DNA from: CAYLLD01 sp964425135
GTDB taxonomy: Bacteria; Pseudomonadota; Alphaproteobacteria; Rhodobacterales; Rhodobacteraceae
Assembly: GCA_964425135.1 (NCBI GenBank)
Contig: CAYRKW010000036.1
Coordinates: 1-32,337 of the forward strand
Direction of reading: 5' to 3'
DNA length: 32,337 nucleotides
Shown here: piece by piece, positions 24,068-31,390 of the stretch
Layout of the letters: each line of letters starts with the position of its first letter
Position numbering within the stretch: position 1 is the first letter of the stretch
Translations under genes and position numbers: made by a program
Notes under the pieces: model-generated
Told to the model about the DNA's origin: nothing
Seen by the model: the letters and a program-made list of their open reading frames with translations, nothing else
The model's database searches: none

Positions 24068-24107
24068 ACCTCGTATTAACTATGCTCCCAAGCACCCGGA
24101 GCATCGT

Positions 24108-26972
24108 ATGCCAGAACTCAAATCCATCGAAATCAGAGGCGCGCGTGAGCATAATCTGAAGGATATCGACATCGATATCCCGCGCGACAAGCTGGTTGTT
24201 ATCACTGGGCTTTCCGGCTCGGGCAAGTCGTCGCTGGCCTTCGATACGATTTATGCCGAGGGGCAGCGGCGCTATGTGGAATCGCTGTCAGCCTATGCGC
24301 GGCAATTTTTGGATATGATGCAAAAGCCGGATGTGGATCACATCTCCGGCCTCAGCCCTGCCATTTCGATTGAACAAAAGACCACCTCGAAAAACCCGCG
24401 CTCCACCGTCGGCACGGTCACCGAGATTTACGACTATATGCGGCTACTGTTCGCCCGTGTCGGAACGCCATACTCGCCCGCCACGGGTCTGCCGATTGAG
24501 GCGCAGCAGGTCGCCGACATGGTCGATCGGATCATGACGATGGAGGAGGGGACGCGCGCCTATCTGCTTGCCCCCATCGTGCGCGACCGCAAGGGCGAGT
24601 ATCGCAAAGAATTTGGCGAATTGCGCAAGCAAGGCTTTCAGCGGGTCAAAGTTGACGGCACGTTTTACGAGCTGGACGAGCCGCCGACGCTCGACAAGAA
24701 ATTCCGTCACAATATTGACGTGGTTGTGGACCGGATCGTCGTGCGCGAGGGGATTGAGACACGGCTTGCGGACAGTTTGCGCACCACGCTCGATCTGGCG
24801 GACGGCATTGCCATTATGGAGATGGCCGATGCCAAGGAGGGCGAGGAACCCGAGCGTCACACGTTTTCGGAAAAATTCGCCTGCCCGGTCTCCGGTTTCA
24901 CCATTTCTGAGATCGAGCCGCGGCTTTTTTCCTTCAACGCGCCCTTTGGGGCTTGCCCCACCTGCGACGGGCTTGGTGTCGAGCTCTTTTTCGACGACCG
25001 TCTCGTTGTGCCAGATGAGAATATATCGTTGATCGATGGTGCGCTCGCGCCCTGGGCCAAGTCCAAATCCCCGTATTTCCGCCAGACCATTGAGGCGATT
25101 TCGAAGCATTATAAATTCGATCCCAAAACCCTCTGGCGTGATTTGCCTGAAACGGTGAAAGAGGTCATGCTGCGCGGGTCCGGTAAGGAAGAGATCAAGT
25201 TCCGTTACGACGAGGGCGGGCGCGTTTATGAGATTTCGCGGACCTTCGAAGGTGTCGTTCCAAACATGGAGCGTCGCTATCGCGAGACCGACAGCAACTG
25301 GATCCGCGAAGAGTTCGAGCGCTATCAAAACAACCGCCCCTGCGGTGATTGCGGCGGCTACCGCCTGCGCCCCGAAGCGCTCGCTGTCAAGATCGCGGGC
25401 AAGCATGTGGGCGAGGTTGTGCAGCTGTCGATCAAGGACGTGCTCGACTGGATCGAAGGCGCACCAGATGCGCTCACCGACCAAAAGAACGAGATTGCCC
25501 GCGCAATCCTCAAAGAGATACGCGAGCGAACGGGGTTTTTGGTCAATGTCGGGCTCGATTACCTCACGCTCAGCCGCAATTCAGGCACGCTGTCGGGCGG
25601 TGAGAGCCAGCGTATCCGGCTGGCAAGCCAGATCGGATCAGGCCTGACAGGTGTGCTCTATGTCCTCGATGAGCCATCCATCGGCCTGCATCAGCGCGAC
25701 AATGACCGACTTCTGACCACGCTCAAGAACCTGCGCGATCAGGGCAATACGGTGATTGTGGTCGAGCATGACGAAGAAGCAATCCGCGAGGCGGATCATG
25801 TGATCGATATTGGCCCCGGCGCAGGCGTGCATGGCGGTGCGATCATCGGGGCAGGGACGCCCAAACAGATCGCCGCGAACAAAAAATCGATCACCGGGCA
25901 GTATCTTACGGGAAAGAAATTCATTCCCATCCGTGCCGACCGGCGCGAGGGCAATGGAAAGAAAATCACCATTGAAGAGGCATCGGGCAACAATCTGCAA
26001 AACATCACCGTCGATATCCCGCTTGGCAAATTTGTCTGCGTCACCGGCGTCTCCGGCGGGGGCAAATCCACGCTGATCAATGAAACACTCTACAAAACCA
26101 CCTCCATGCGGCTCAACAACGCGCGCCAGACACCAGCGCCGTGCAAAGGCATCACCGGGATCGAGCAGCTCGATAAAGTCATCAATATCGACCAATCGCC
26201 CATCGGCCGCACTCCGCGCTCCAATCCCGCGACCTACACAGGGGCCTTTACCCCGATCCGTGAGTGGTTCGCCGGTCTGCCGGAAGCCAAATCGCGCGGC
26301 TACAAGCCGGGGCGGTTCAGCTTTAACGTCAAGGGCGGGCGCTGCGAGGCCTGTCAGGGCGACGGGCTGATCAAGATCGAAATGCACTTCCTGCCAGACG
26401 TTTACGTCACCTGCGAAAGCTGCGGCGGCAAACGCTACAACCGAGAAACGCTGGAAGTCCTGTTCAAAGGCAAATCCATCGCCGATGTGCTCGATATGAC
26501 GGTTGAGGATGCGGAAGAGTTCTTCAAAGCCGTCCCGTCGATCCGTGAGAAAATGTCCACGCTGATGCGGGTGGGTTTGAGTTACATCAAGGTTGGCCAA
26601 CAAGCCACGACCCTCTCAGGCGGGGAGGCTCAGCGGGTGAAGCTCTCCAAAGAACTTTCAAAACGCGCCACGGGCCGGACGGTTTATATATTGGATGAAC
26701 CGACCACTGGCCTGCACTTTGAAGACGTGCGCAAACTTCTCGAAGTCCTGCACGAGCTTGTTGATCAGGGCAATTCGGTCGTCGTCATCGAGCACAATCT
26801 CGACGTCATAAAAACCGCCGACCATATTATCGACATCGGCCCCGAAGGCGGCGACGGCGGCGGCACAATCGTCGCCCAAGGCACGCCCGAGGATGTGGCG
26901 CTGGTGAAGGGAAGCCACACAGGGCGGTATCTGAAAGAGATACTTACGGCGAAATCTGTCGCGGCGGAGTGA
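24108..26972 (+). CDS. uvrA: Excinuclease ABC subunit A
   Basis: UvrA is the ABC-type ATPase that finds bulky DNA damage in nucleotide excision repair together with UvrB. The 954-residue protein has two ABC modules, with Walker A motifs GLSGSGKSS (34-42) and GVSGGGKST (647-655). The ABC signatures are TLSGGESQRIRLA and TLSGGEAQRVKLS. The zinc-binding cysteine pairs CPTC, CGDC, CEAC and CESC are all present. The start is ATG 24108 because MPELKSIEIRGAREHNLK is the usual beginning; CGGAG lies 7 bases before it, and an earlier in-frame TTG has none. A near-consensus LexA box lies upstream. The C-terminus is complete. Confidence 0.98.
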   Translation: MPELKSIEIRGAREHNLKDIDIDIPRDKLVVITGLSGSGKSSLAFDTIYAEGQRRYVESLSAYARQFLDMMQKPDVDHISGLSPAISIEQKTTSKNPRSTVGTVTEIYDYMRLLFARVGTPYSPATGLPIEAQQVADMVDRIMTMEEGTRAYLLAPIVRDRKGEYRKEFGELRKQGFQRVKVDGTFYELDEPPTLDKKFRHNIDVVVDRIVVREGIETRLADSLRTTLDLADGIAIMEMADAKEGEEPERHTFSEKFACPVSGFTISEIEPRLFSFNAPFGACPTCDGLGVELFFDDRLVVPDENISLIDGALAPWAKSKSPYFRQTIEAISKHYKFDPKTLWRDLPETVKEVMLRGSGKEEIKFRYDEGGRVYEISRTFEGVVPNMERRYRETDSNWIREEFERYQNNRPCGDCGGYRLRPEALAVKIAGKHVGEVVQLSIKDVLDWIEGAPDALTDQKNEIARAILKEIRERTGFLVNVGLDYLTLSRNSGTLSGGESQRIRLASQIGSGLTGVLYVLDEPSIGLHQRDNDRLLTTLKNLRDQGNTVIVVEHDEEAIREADHVIDIGPGAGVHGGAIIGAGTPKQIAANKKSITGQYLTGKKFIPIRADRREGNGKKITIEEASGNNLQNITVDIPLGKFVCVTGVSGGGKSTLINETLYKTTSMRLNNARQTPAPCKGITGIEQLDKVINIDQSPIGRTPRSNPATYTGAFTPIREWFAGLPEAKSRGYKPGRFSFNVKGGRCEACQGDGLIKIEMHFLPDVYVTCESCGGKRYNRETLEVLFKGKSIADVLDMTVEDAEEFFKAVPSIREKMSTLMRVGLSYIKVGQQATTLSGGEAQRVKLSKELSKRATGRTVYILDEPTTGLHFEDVRKLLEVLHELVDQGNSVVVIEHNLDVIKTADHIIDIGPEGGDGGGTIVAQGTPEDVALVKGSHTGRYLKEILTAKSVAAE

Positions 26973-27013
26973 TTTTGTTGAGATGTATGGGGTGGGCGGT
27001 TTTGGGACTTTGC

Positions 27014-27039
27014 GAACGTTCCTTATAGTTGACGGAACG
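27014..27039. promoter_or_regulatory. Clustered GGAACG palindromes before the secreted-protein gene
   Basis: GAACGTTC (27014-27021) is a perfect 8-base palindrome. CGTTCC (27017-27022) and GGAACG (27034-27039) are inverted repeats 11 bases apart, and a third copy, GGGAACG, lies at 27049-27055. The spacing suggests a regulator-binding region for the gene at 27209, but no regulator is indicated. Confidence 0.3.
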
Positions 27040-27208
27040 ACCGCTTGCGGGAACGTAGATCGGGTTACCTTAGCGTGACAAGATAGCCGCCCGTCGAAAT
27101 GACTGTAGCTTTGGCGGGAAAACGCTCAACGCAAAATCCGTCTTTTGATCGCCCGCCCGATCCTCTAAACGCCCTAACAAAACAAACAACGCAAACCTCG
27201 GATGTATC

Positions 27209-27772
27209 ATGTTCACAAATTACCGTGCCATTCTTGCAGCAACCGCCTTCGGAACCTTACTGTCTGACGCCGTGCTCGCGCAGGAACCGGTGGAAATGAC
27301 CGACCCGTATGTTGGCATGACAACGACGCTAGGGGGCGGATTTGATTGGCAATATGAAGTCGATCTGGCCGGCGAGCAATCAACCATAACCATCTTTCAT
27401 CAAGACGGCGAACAGCTCATTGCAATGCAAGTTTTGACCATGATGCAGGTCAATCCGGCGGCTCTGTCTGAGGATCCCGAGCAAGTACGTTACACCACCG
27501 AGCAATTCTTGACAGGCCTTTGCGGCCCGTTTGCCTGTGCCAAAGCTAAGGGCGACGAGTACATCGCGATCGGGGATCGCAATGCTTGGGTACTGGAAAC
27601 ACAACTCGGCCTGGCGGACTACCAAAACCTAGGGATTGGCGAGGCCATCATGCTCGCGACAACCACGCCGCAAGGATATATGCAGCTCTTTTCCGCCCAT
27701 GCCGCGCCGGATCAAATCACAGCACTCAGAGATGTTCTTATCGCCACAGCGGCCGAAGCCGTGTTTGAGTAA
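27209..27772 (+). CDS. Secreted protein of unknown function
   Basis: I do not recognise a family. The 187-residue product has a signal sequence (hydrophobic run about 7-22, AVLAQEP with cleavage near 24). Its mature part is small and hydrophilic, with one cysteine pair (LCGPFAC, 8 bases apart as codons) that could form a disulfide in the periplasm, and a possible hydrophobic helix near the C-terminus. The charge is acidic. Start ATG 27209 follows TCGGATGTATC with no strong ribosome binding site, so an alternative start nearby is possible. It is preceded by clustered palindromes and followed by a 330-base gap before the RTX gene. Confidence 0.55.
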   Translation: MFTNYRAILAATAFGTLLSDAVLAQEPVEMTDPYVGMTTTLGGGFDWQYEVDLAGEQSTITIFHQDGEQLIAMQVLTMMQVNPAALSEDPEQVRYTTEQFLTGLCGPFACAKAKGDEYIAIGDRNAWVLETQLGLADYQNLGIGEAIMLATTTPQGYMQLFSAHAAPDQITALRDVLIATAAEAVFE

Positions 27773-28104
27773 ACCCCGGAGCGCTTGCCGCGGAGTACTG
27801 CCTCTCGGGCCGCTGGTAATGACGTGCCAAGCACTTTATCCGGCCGTGCTGCGCCGCATACATCTGGCATCTTGATAAAAGACATTCTCGGCGCATGCAG
27901 CGCTTGGAACTCTCGGCTCAAACCCGACAGTTCCCGCAAGCCACCTTCAATTCTAAACACTACAATCCCTGCACTCGCGAGCGCCGCGCATTTTCATCCC
28001 ATACACCCCACCTTTCAAAAAACGTGCAAATGCGCACAGAATCAAATCTGCCTTCCTGACATTTCCGGTTCATCGAAAAACTGAACTTGAACCGGAGACA
28101 AAAA
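27773..28104 (+). promoter_or_regulatory. Leader of the RTX-protein gene with two alternative hairpins
   Basis: No gene is seen in this 332-base stretch. Close to the RTX start, CCGGTTCA (28065-28072) can pair with TGAACCGG (28088-28095), a perfect 8-pair stem that covers part of the GGAG ribosome binding site (28094-28097). The same left arm (GTTCA, 28068-28072) can instead pair with TGAAC (28082-28086). The two structures exclude each other, a layout suited to translational control. Confidence 0.45.
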
Positions 28105-29001
28105 ATGGCACTTCCAACACTCACAACCACACCGAATATCGTCGATCTTAAGCCCGATTTCGATATTACGGATTTTCTGCTGCTCAATTTCTATGGCACC
28201 AGCGGGAATGATGATCTGACCGGAAACTATCTCAATAACCGCATGTATGGCTATGATGGCAATGATGAGCTGAACGGCCTGTCCGGCAACGATTCCCTCT
28301 ATGGGGGCAACGGCAATGACACGCTCGACGGCGGCACCGGCAATGACTGGATGTTCGGTGGTAACAACAATGACGTGATCCGCGATGGCGACGGCGATGA
28401 CCGCGCCTATGGCGGCGCTGGCAACGACACGATTATTCAGGGCGATGGCGTCGATTATGCGCGTGGCGGCTCGGGCAATGACTATATCTACGCCTATCAG
28501 GGCGGTGTGAACACGCAATACGGCGATAGCGGCAACGATATCCTTTACACCTATGACGAGCGCGCGGCCGGTCACTATGCCATGGACTCGAACGAGCAAT
28601 ATGGCGGCACCGGCAATGACAAACATTTCCTGGTCGGCGGCTCTATCAACGCGTTTGGTGAAGCGGGTGATGACACGTTCCATTTCTACAGCGGTCCCGA
28701 AAGCGCCTGGCATTATGCCGAAGGCGGCACCGGCCATGACCATTATTTCGTTGAAAATGTCGCTGAAAGCCTGTTCATCCAGATCAAGGATTTCGACGAT
28801 GCCAATGAGACTATCACCTTCAACGACGGCTTTGGCGGTTGGGTCTCTGATCTGGATAGCAACAACAACGGCATTCTGGATACCGGGGACACCTATGTGA
28901 CCGGGGCAGGCGGCGTTTTCACCCAAATCCAGAACGGTGATCTGAATATGATTGTCTGGGAAAGCGGATACCTTGACGCGGACGCATTCATCGTCGCTTA
29001 A
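28105..29001 (+). CDS. Short RTX-type calcium-binding protein, probable type I secretion substrate
   Basis: The 298-residue protein (start ATG 28105, GGAG upstream) has no cleavable signal. About ten glycine-rich nonapeptide repeats of the form GGxGxDxxx (roughly 30-170; for example GGNGNDTLD, GGTGNDWMF, GGAGNDTII) build a calcium-binding beta-roll. A degenerate second block follows (GGTGNDKHF, GEAGDDTFH, GGTGHDHYF). Near the C-terminus, DLDSNNNGILDTGD resembles an EF-hand-like loop. The last residues are hydrophobic (DADAFIVA), as in type I secretion signals. No enzyme domain is seen, so the role is unknown; export to the cell surface or medium is likely. No secretion genes are nearby. A terminator follows. 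Confidence 0.85.
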   Translation: MALPTLTTTPNIVDLKPDFDITDFLLLNFYGTSGNDDLTGNYLNNRMYGYDGNDELNGLSGNDSLYGGNGNDTLDGGTGNDWMFGGNNNDVIRDGDGDDRAYGGAGNDTIIQGDGVDYARGGSGNDYIYAYQGGVNTQYGDSGNDILYTYDERAAGHYAMDSNEQYGGTGNDKHFLVGGSINAFGEAGDDTFHFYSGPESAWHYAEGGTGHDHYFVENVAESLFIQIKDFDDANETITFNDGFGGWVSDLDSNNNGILDTGDTYVTGAGGVFTQIQNGDLNMIVWESGYLDADAFIVA

Positions 29002-29028
29002 GTCCCGCACCATCCCAAAATGAGACAG

Positions 29029-29054
29029 AGACCGGCCAGCGCGCCGGTCTTTTT
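29029..29054 (+). terminator. Intrinsic terminator after the RTX gene
   Basis: AGACCGGC (29029-29036) pairs perfectly with GCCGGTCT (29043-29050) over a 6-base loop, followed by a T-run (29050-29054). It stands 28 bases after the stop at 29001. Confidence 0.9.
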
Positions 29055-29086
29055 CCTGCGTATTTTCCGATCTTTACTTGCAAAAG

Positions 29087-29115
29087 TTGACACAACCCAA
29101 AGTGGAAGACACACT
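29087..29115 (+). promoter_or_regulatory. Possible promoter of the CBS-domain gene
   Basis: TTGACA (29087-29092, perfect -35) and CACACT (29110-29115, weak -10) are 17 bases apart, about 33 bases before the ATG. The terminator just before makes an independent start likely. Confidence 0.4.
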
Positions 29116-29147
29116 GCATATCCCCGAAGACATTTTGAAGGTGACAC

Positions 29148-29585
29148 ATGATTATTCGCAATATCCTGTCTCAAAAACAAAGCGGTAACGTCAAAACCAT
29201 CAAGGCAGATGCTTTGATAACGGATGCAATCGATGCATTGGCGAAATTTCGGATTGGTGCGCTGATTGTCTCGAACGACGGCACTTCGGTCGATGGAATC
29301 CTTTCGGAGCGGGATATTGTGGCCTCCCTCAGCGCAAAAGGTGCGGATGTGCTGGGCGCGCGCATCCACGAGATTATGACCAAAACCGTAATCGCCTGTG
29401 ATCCGGCCGACAGCGCAGTGTCGGTGTTGGAGAAAATGACCGATGGCCGCTTTCGCCACATGCCCGTCGTGGACGAGGGTAAGATGATTGGAGTAATTTC
29501 CATCGGCGATGTGGTCAAAGCCCGCATTGGCGAGGTTGAGCAGGAGAACACAGCCCTCACGGACATGATCGCCGGGCACGCCTGA
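29148..29585 (+). CDS. CBS-domain-pair protein
   Basis: The 145-residue protein consists of two CBS domains (about 8-65 and 75-135) and little else. The marks are IGALIVSNDGTSVDGILSER in the first and RHMPVVDEGKMIGVISIGDV in the second. Such stand-alone pairs bind adenosine nucleotides and regulate partners. GAAGGTGAC precedes the ATG, and a good -35 is upstream. It stands before coaD with 61 bases between them, possibly one transcript. The partner is not indicated. Confidence 0.88.
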   Translation: MIIRNILSQKQSGNVKTIKADALITDAIDALAKFRIGALIVSNDGTSVDGILSERDIVASLSAKGADVLGARIHEIMTKTVIACDPADSAVSVLEKMTDGRFRHMPVVDEGKMIGVISIGDVVKARIGEVEQENTALTDMIAGHA

Positions 29586-29646
29586 CCCTTGACGCTCGGC
29601 GCGCCATGGTGTTGCGTGCAGCAAGTTGCGCATCGAGGAGCGATAT

Positions 29647-30144
29647 ATGGAACGCGTGGGTCTTTATCCGGGCACTTTTGACCCGATCACCTTCGGGCAT
29701 ATCGATGTAATCCGCCGCGCCGCGACGCTTGTGGATCGTCTCATCATCGGGGTTGCGATCAACCGCGATAAGGGTCCGCTCTTCGAGTTGGAAGAGCGGG
29801 AAGAGATGATTATTTCCGAGTGTAAAGCTCTTGATATCAACGACTTGGAGATCGTTGTTCATCCCTTCGAGAATTTGCTCATACAATGTGCTAGGGATGT
29901 CGGTGCCAATCTGATCATTCGCGGTCTGCGCGCTGTGTCGGACTTTGAGTATGAGTTTCAGATGGTCGGTATGAACCGCGCTATGGATGACACCATTGAG
30001 ACGGTGTTTTTGATGGCAGAGGCCGAACATCAGGCCATCGCCTCGCGCCTGGTCAAAGAGATCGCGCGCCTTGGCGGCGATGTCTCCAATTTCGTGCCTG
30101 CATCTGTGAATGAGGCTCTAAAAGCCAAGTATAATCAGCGATAG
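29647..30144 (+). CDS. coaD: Phosphopantetheine adenylyltransferase
   Basis: CoaD makes dephospho-CoA from 4-phosphopantetheine and ATP, the fourth step of coenzyme A synthesis. The 165-residue protein has the nucleotidyltransferase motif PGTFDPITFGHIDV (8-21; TFGH is the T/HxGH site), GVAINRDKGPLF, IIRGLRAVSDFEYE and the C-terminal LVKEIARLGGDVSNFVP. ATG 29647 was chosen because GAGGAGCG lies just before it and MERVGLYPGTFDP is the usual start; seven more residues upstream are unconserved. It may share a transcript with the CBS gene. Confidence 0.97.
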   Translation: MERVGLYPGTFDPITFGHIDVIRRAATLVDRLIIGVAINRDKGPLFELEEREEMIISECKALDINDLEIVVHPFENLLIQCARDVGANLIIRGLRAVSDFEYEFQMVGMNRAMDDTIETVFLMAEAEHQAIASRLVKEIARLGGDVSNFVPASVNEALKAKYNQR

Positions 30145-30234
30145 GCGGCCTGTTCACCAATTACCCGCTTTCCCCTTCGCCGAACGCGCCCTAAGTAGAG
30201 CGCAAATCAAACGTTATATTCAAGGATACGCCCT

Positions 30235-30735
30235 ATGGCTGATGCACCAAGCCCTGAAAACACCCTGCTGATCGAACTCGAAGCAGGGACTGTCACGATC
30301 GAGCTTTTGCCCGATGTCGCGCCCAAACATGTGGAGCGGATCAAGCATTTGGCTGGTGAGGGGGCGTATAATTCGGTTGCCTTCCACCGTGTGATTGACG
30401 GCTTTATGGCGCAAACCGGCGATGTGCAGCATGCCAATAAATCAAAAGACTATAATCCGGGCCGCGCAGGCACGGGCGGGTCCGATCTACCGGATGTCGA
30501 GGCGGAGTTCTCTTCGGTGCCGTTTGATCGCGGTATGTGCGGCATGGCCCGCAGCCAGAACCCAAACAGCGCCAACTCGCAGTTCTTCATCATGTTCGAC
30601 GACGGTCATTTCCTGAACGGCCAATACACTGTGTGGGGCCGGGTGATAGACGGGATGGAGCATGTAGATGGCCTCAAACGCGGCGAGCCGCCCGCAGATC
30701 CAGATCACATGGTCACCGTTCGGACAGGAGCATAA
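30235..30735 (+). CDS. ppiB: Cytoplasmic cyclophilin-type peptidyl-prolyl isomerase
   Basis: The 166-residue protein is a single cyclophilin domain without a signal, so it acts in the cytoplasm on proline bonds during folding. Active-site stretches are VAFHRVIDGFMAQTGD (with the catalytic Arg in FHRV), GMARSQNPNSANSQFFI and LNGQYTVWGRV. An insertion KDYNPGRAGTGGSDLPDVE is typical for this bacterial group. The second, exported copy begins 3 bases after this stop, so the pair is one operon that arose by duplication. CAAGGAT precedes the ATG. Confidence 0.95.
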   Translation: MADAPSPENTLLIELEAGTVTIELLPDVAPKHVERIKHLAGEGAYNSVAFHRVIDGFMAQTGDVQHANKSKDYNPGRAGTGGSDLPDVEAEFSSVPFDRGMCGMARSQNPNSANSQFFIMFDDGHFLNGQYTVWGRVIDGMEHVDGLKRGEPPADPDHMVTVRTGA

Positions 30736-30738
30736 ATC

Positions 30739-31317
30739 ATGCGTCGCACATTCCTCAAACTCATCGCTGCCGCCACGTTCGCGCTCGCCACGCCTGCCAT
30801 CGCGCAAGACGCAGCAAACGTCATGGTCATTGAAATTGACGGCGAAGCGAGTGGCACGGTCGAGATCGAACTTCTGCCAGATCTCGCCCCGCAACACGTT
30901 GAGCGGCTCAAAGAACTTGCCCGTGCAGGCGCCTACAATGACGTCGCTTTTCACCGGGTGATCCCCGGCTTCATGGCGCAAACCGGCGATGTTCAATTCG
31001 GCAAACGCGAGATGATCGGCGAGGGCAAAGCCGGATTTGGCGGCTCTGATCTGCCGAATGTTCCTGCCGAGTTCACCGATGAGCCGTTTCTGACTGGCAT
31101 AGTCGGCATGGCCCGCAGCCAGAACCCCGATAGCGCCAATTCACAGTTTTTCATCATGGTTGCCGATGGCGAGTTTCTGAACAATCAATACACAGTTGTG
31201 GGCCGGGTTCTGACAGGCATGGACGTCGTCCAGTCGATCAAACTGGGCGCAGGTCAGAACGGCGCTGTCACCGATCCAGACTATATGACCTCGGTCACGA
31301 TCAAAGGCGATCAATAA
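30739..31317 (+). CDS. Exported cyclophilin-type peptidyl-prolyl isomerase
   Basis: The 192-residue product is a cyclophilin similar to the one just before it: VAFHRVIPGFMAQTGD, GMARSQNPDSANSQFFI and LNNQYTVVGRV. It differs by an N-terminal signal sequence MRRTFLKLIAAATFALATPAIA (cleavage probable after AIA), so it works in the periplasm on folding of exported proteins. It lies 3 bases after the cytoplasmic copy and is surely co-transcribed. The signal-bearing and signal-free pair covers both compartments. Confidence 0.95.
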   Translation: MRRTFLKLIAAATFALATPAIAQDAANVMVIEIDGEASGTVEIELLPDLAPQHVERLKELARAGAYNDVAFHRVIPGFMAQTGDVQFGKREMIGEGKAGFGGSDLPNVPAEFTDEPFLTGIVGMARSQNPDSANSQFFIMVADGEFLNNQYTVVGRVLTGMDVVQSIKLGAGQNGAVTDPDYMTSVTIKGDQ

Positions 31318-31390
31318 ACTCTGCGTGACAAGGGCTGGCGTTCTCGCGCACTGCACTCCATTTTGATGAAAATCAGTGGAGATTGTTGAT

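Noticed and set aside
24444..26603. Long minus-strand frames opposite uvrA (about 346 and 321 codons)
   Set aside because: uvrA is unmistakable on the plus strand. Antisense frames without stops are expected in G/C-biased third positions, and the products have no recognisable motif.
28042..29013. Open minus-strand frame opposite the RTX gene (323 codons)
   Set aside because: The glycine-rich repeats of the plus strand give long stop-free antisense frames automatically; no ribosome binding site or family feature was seen.
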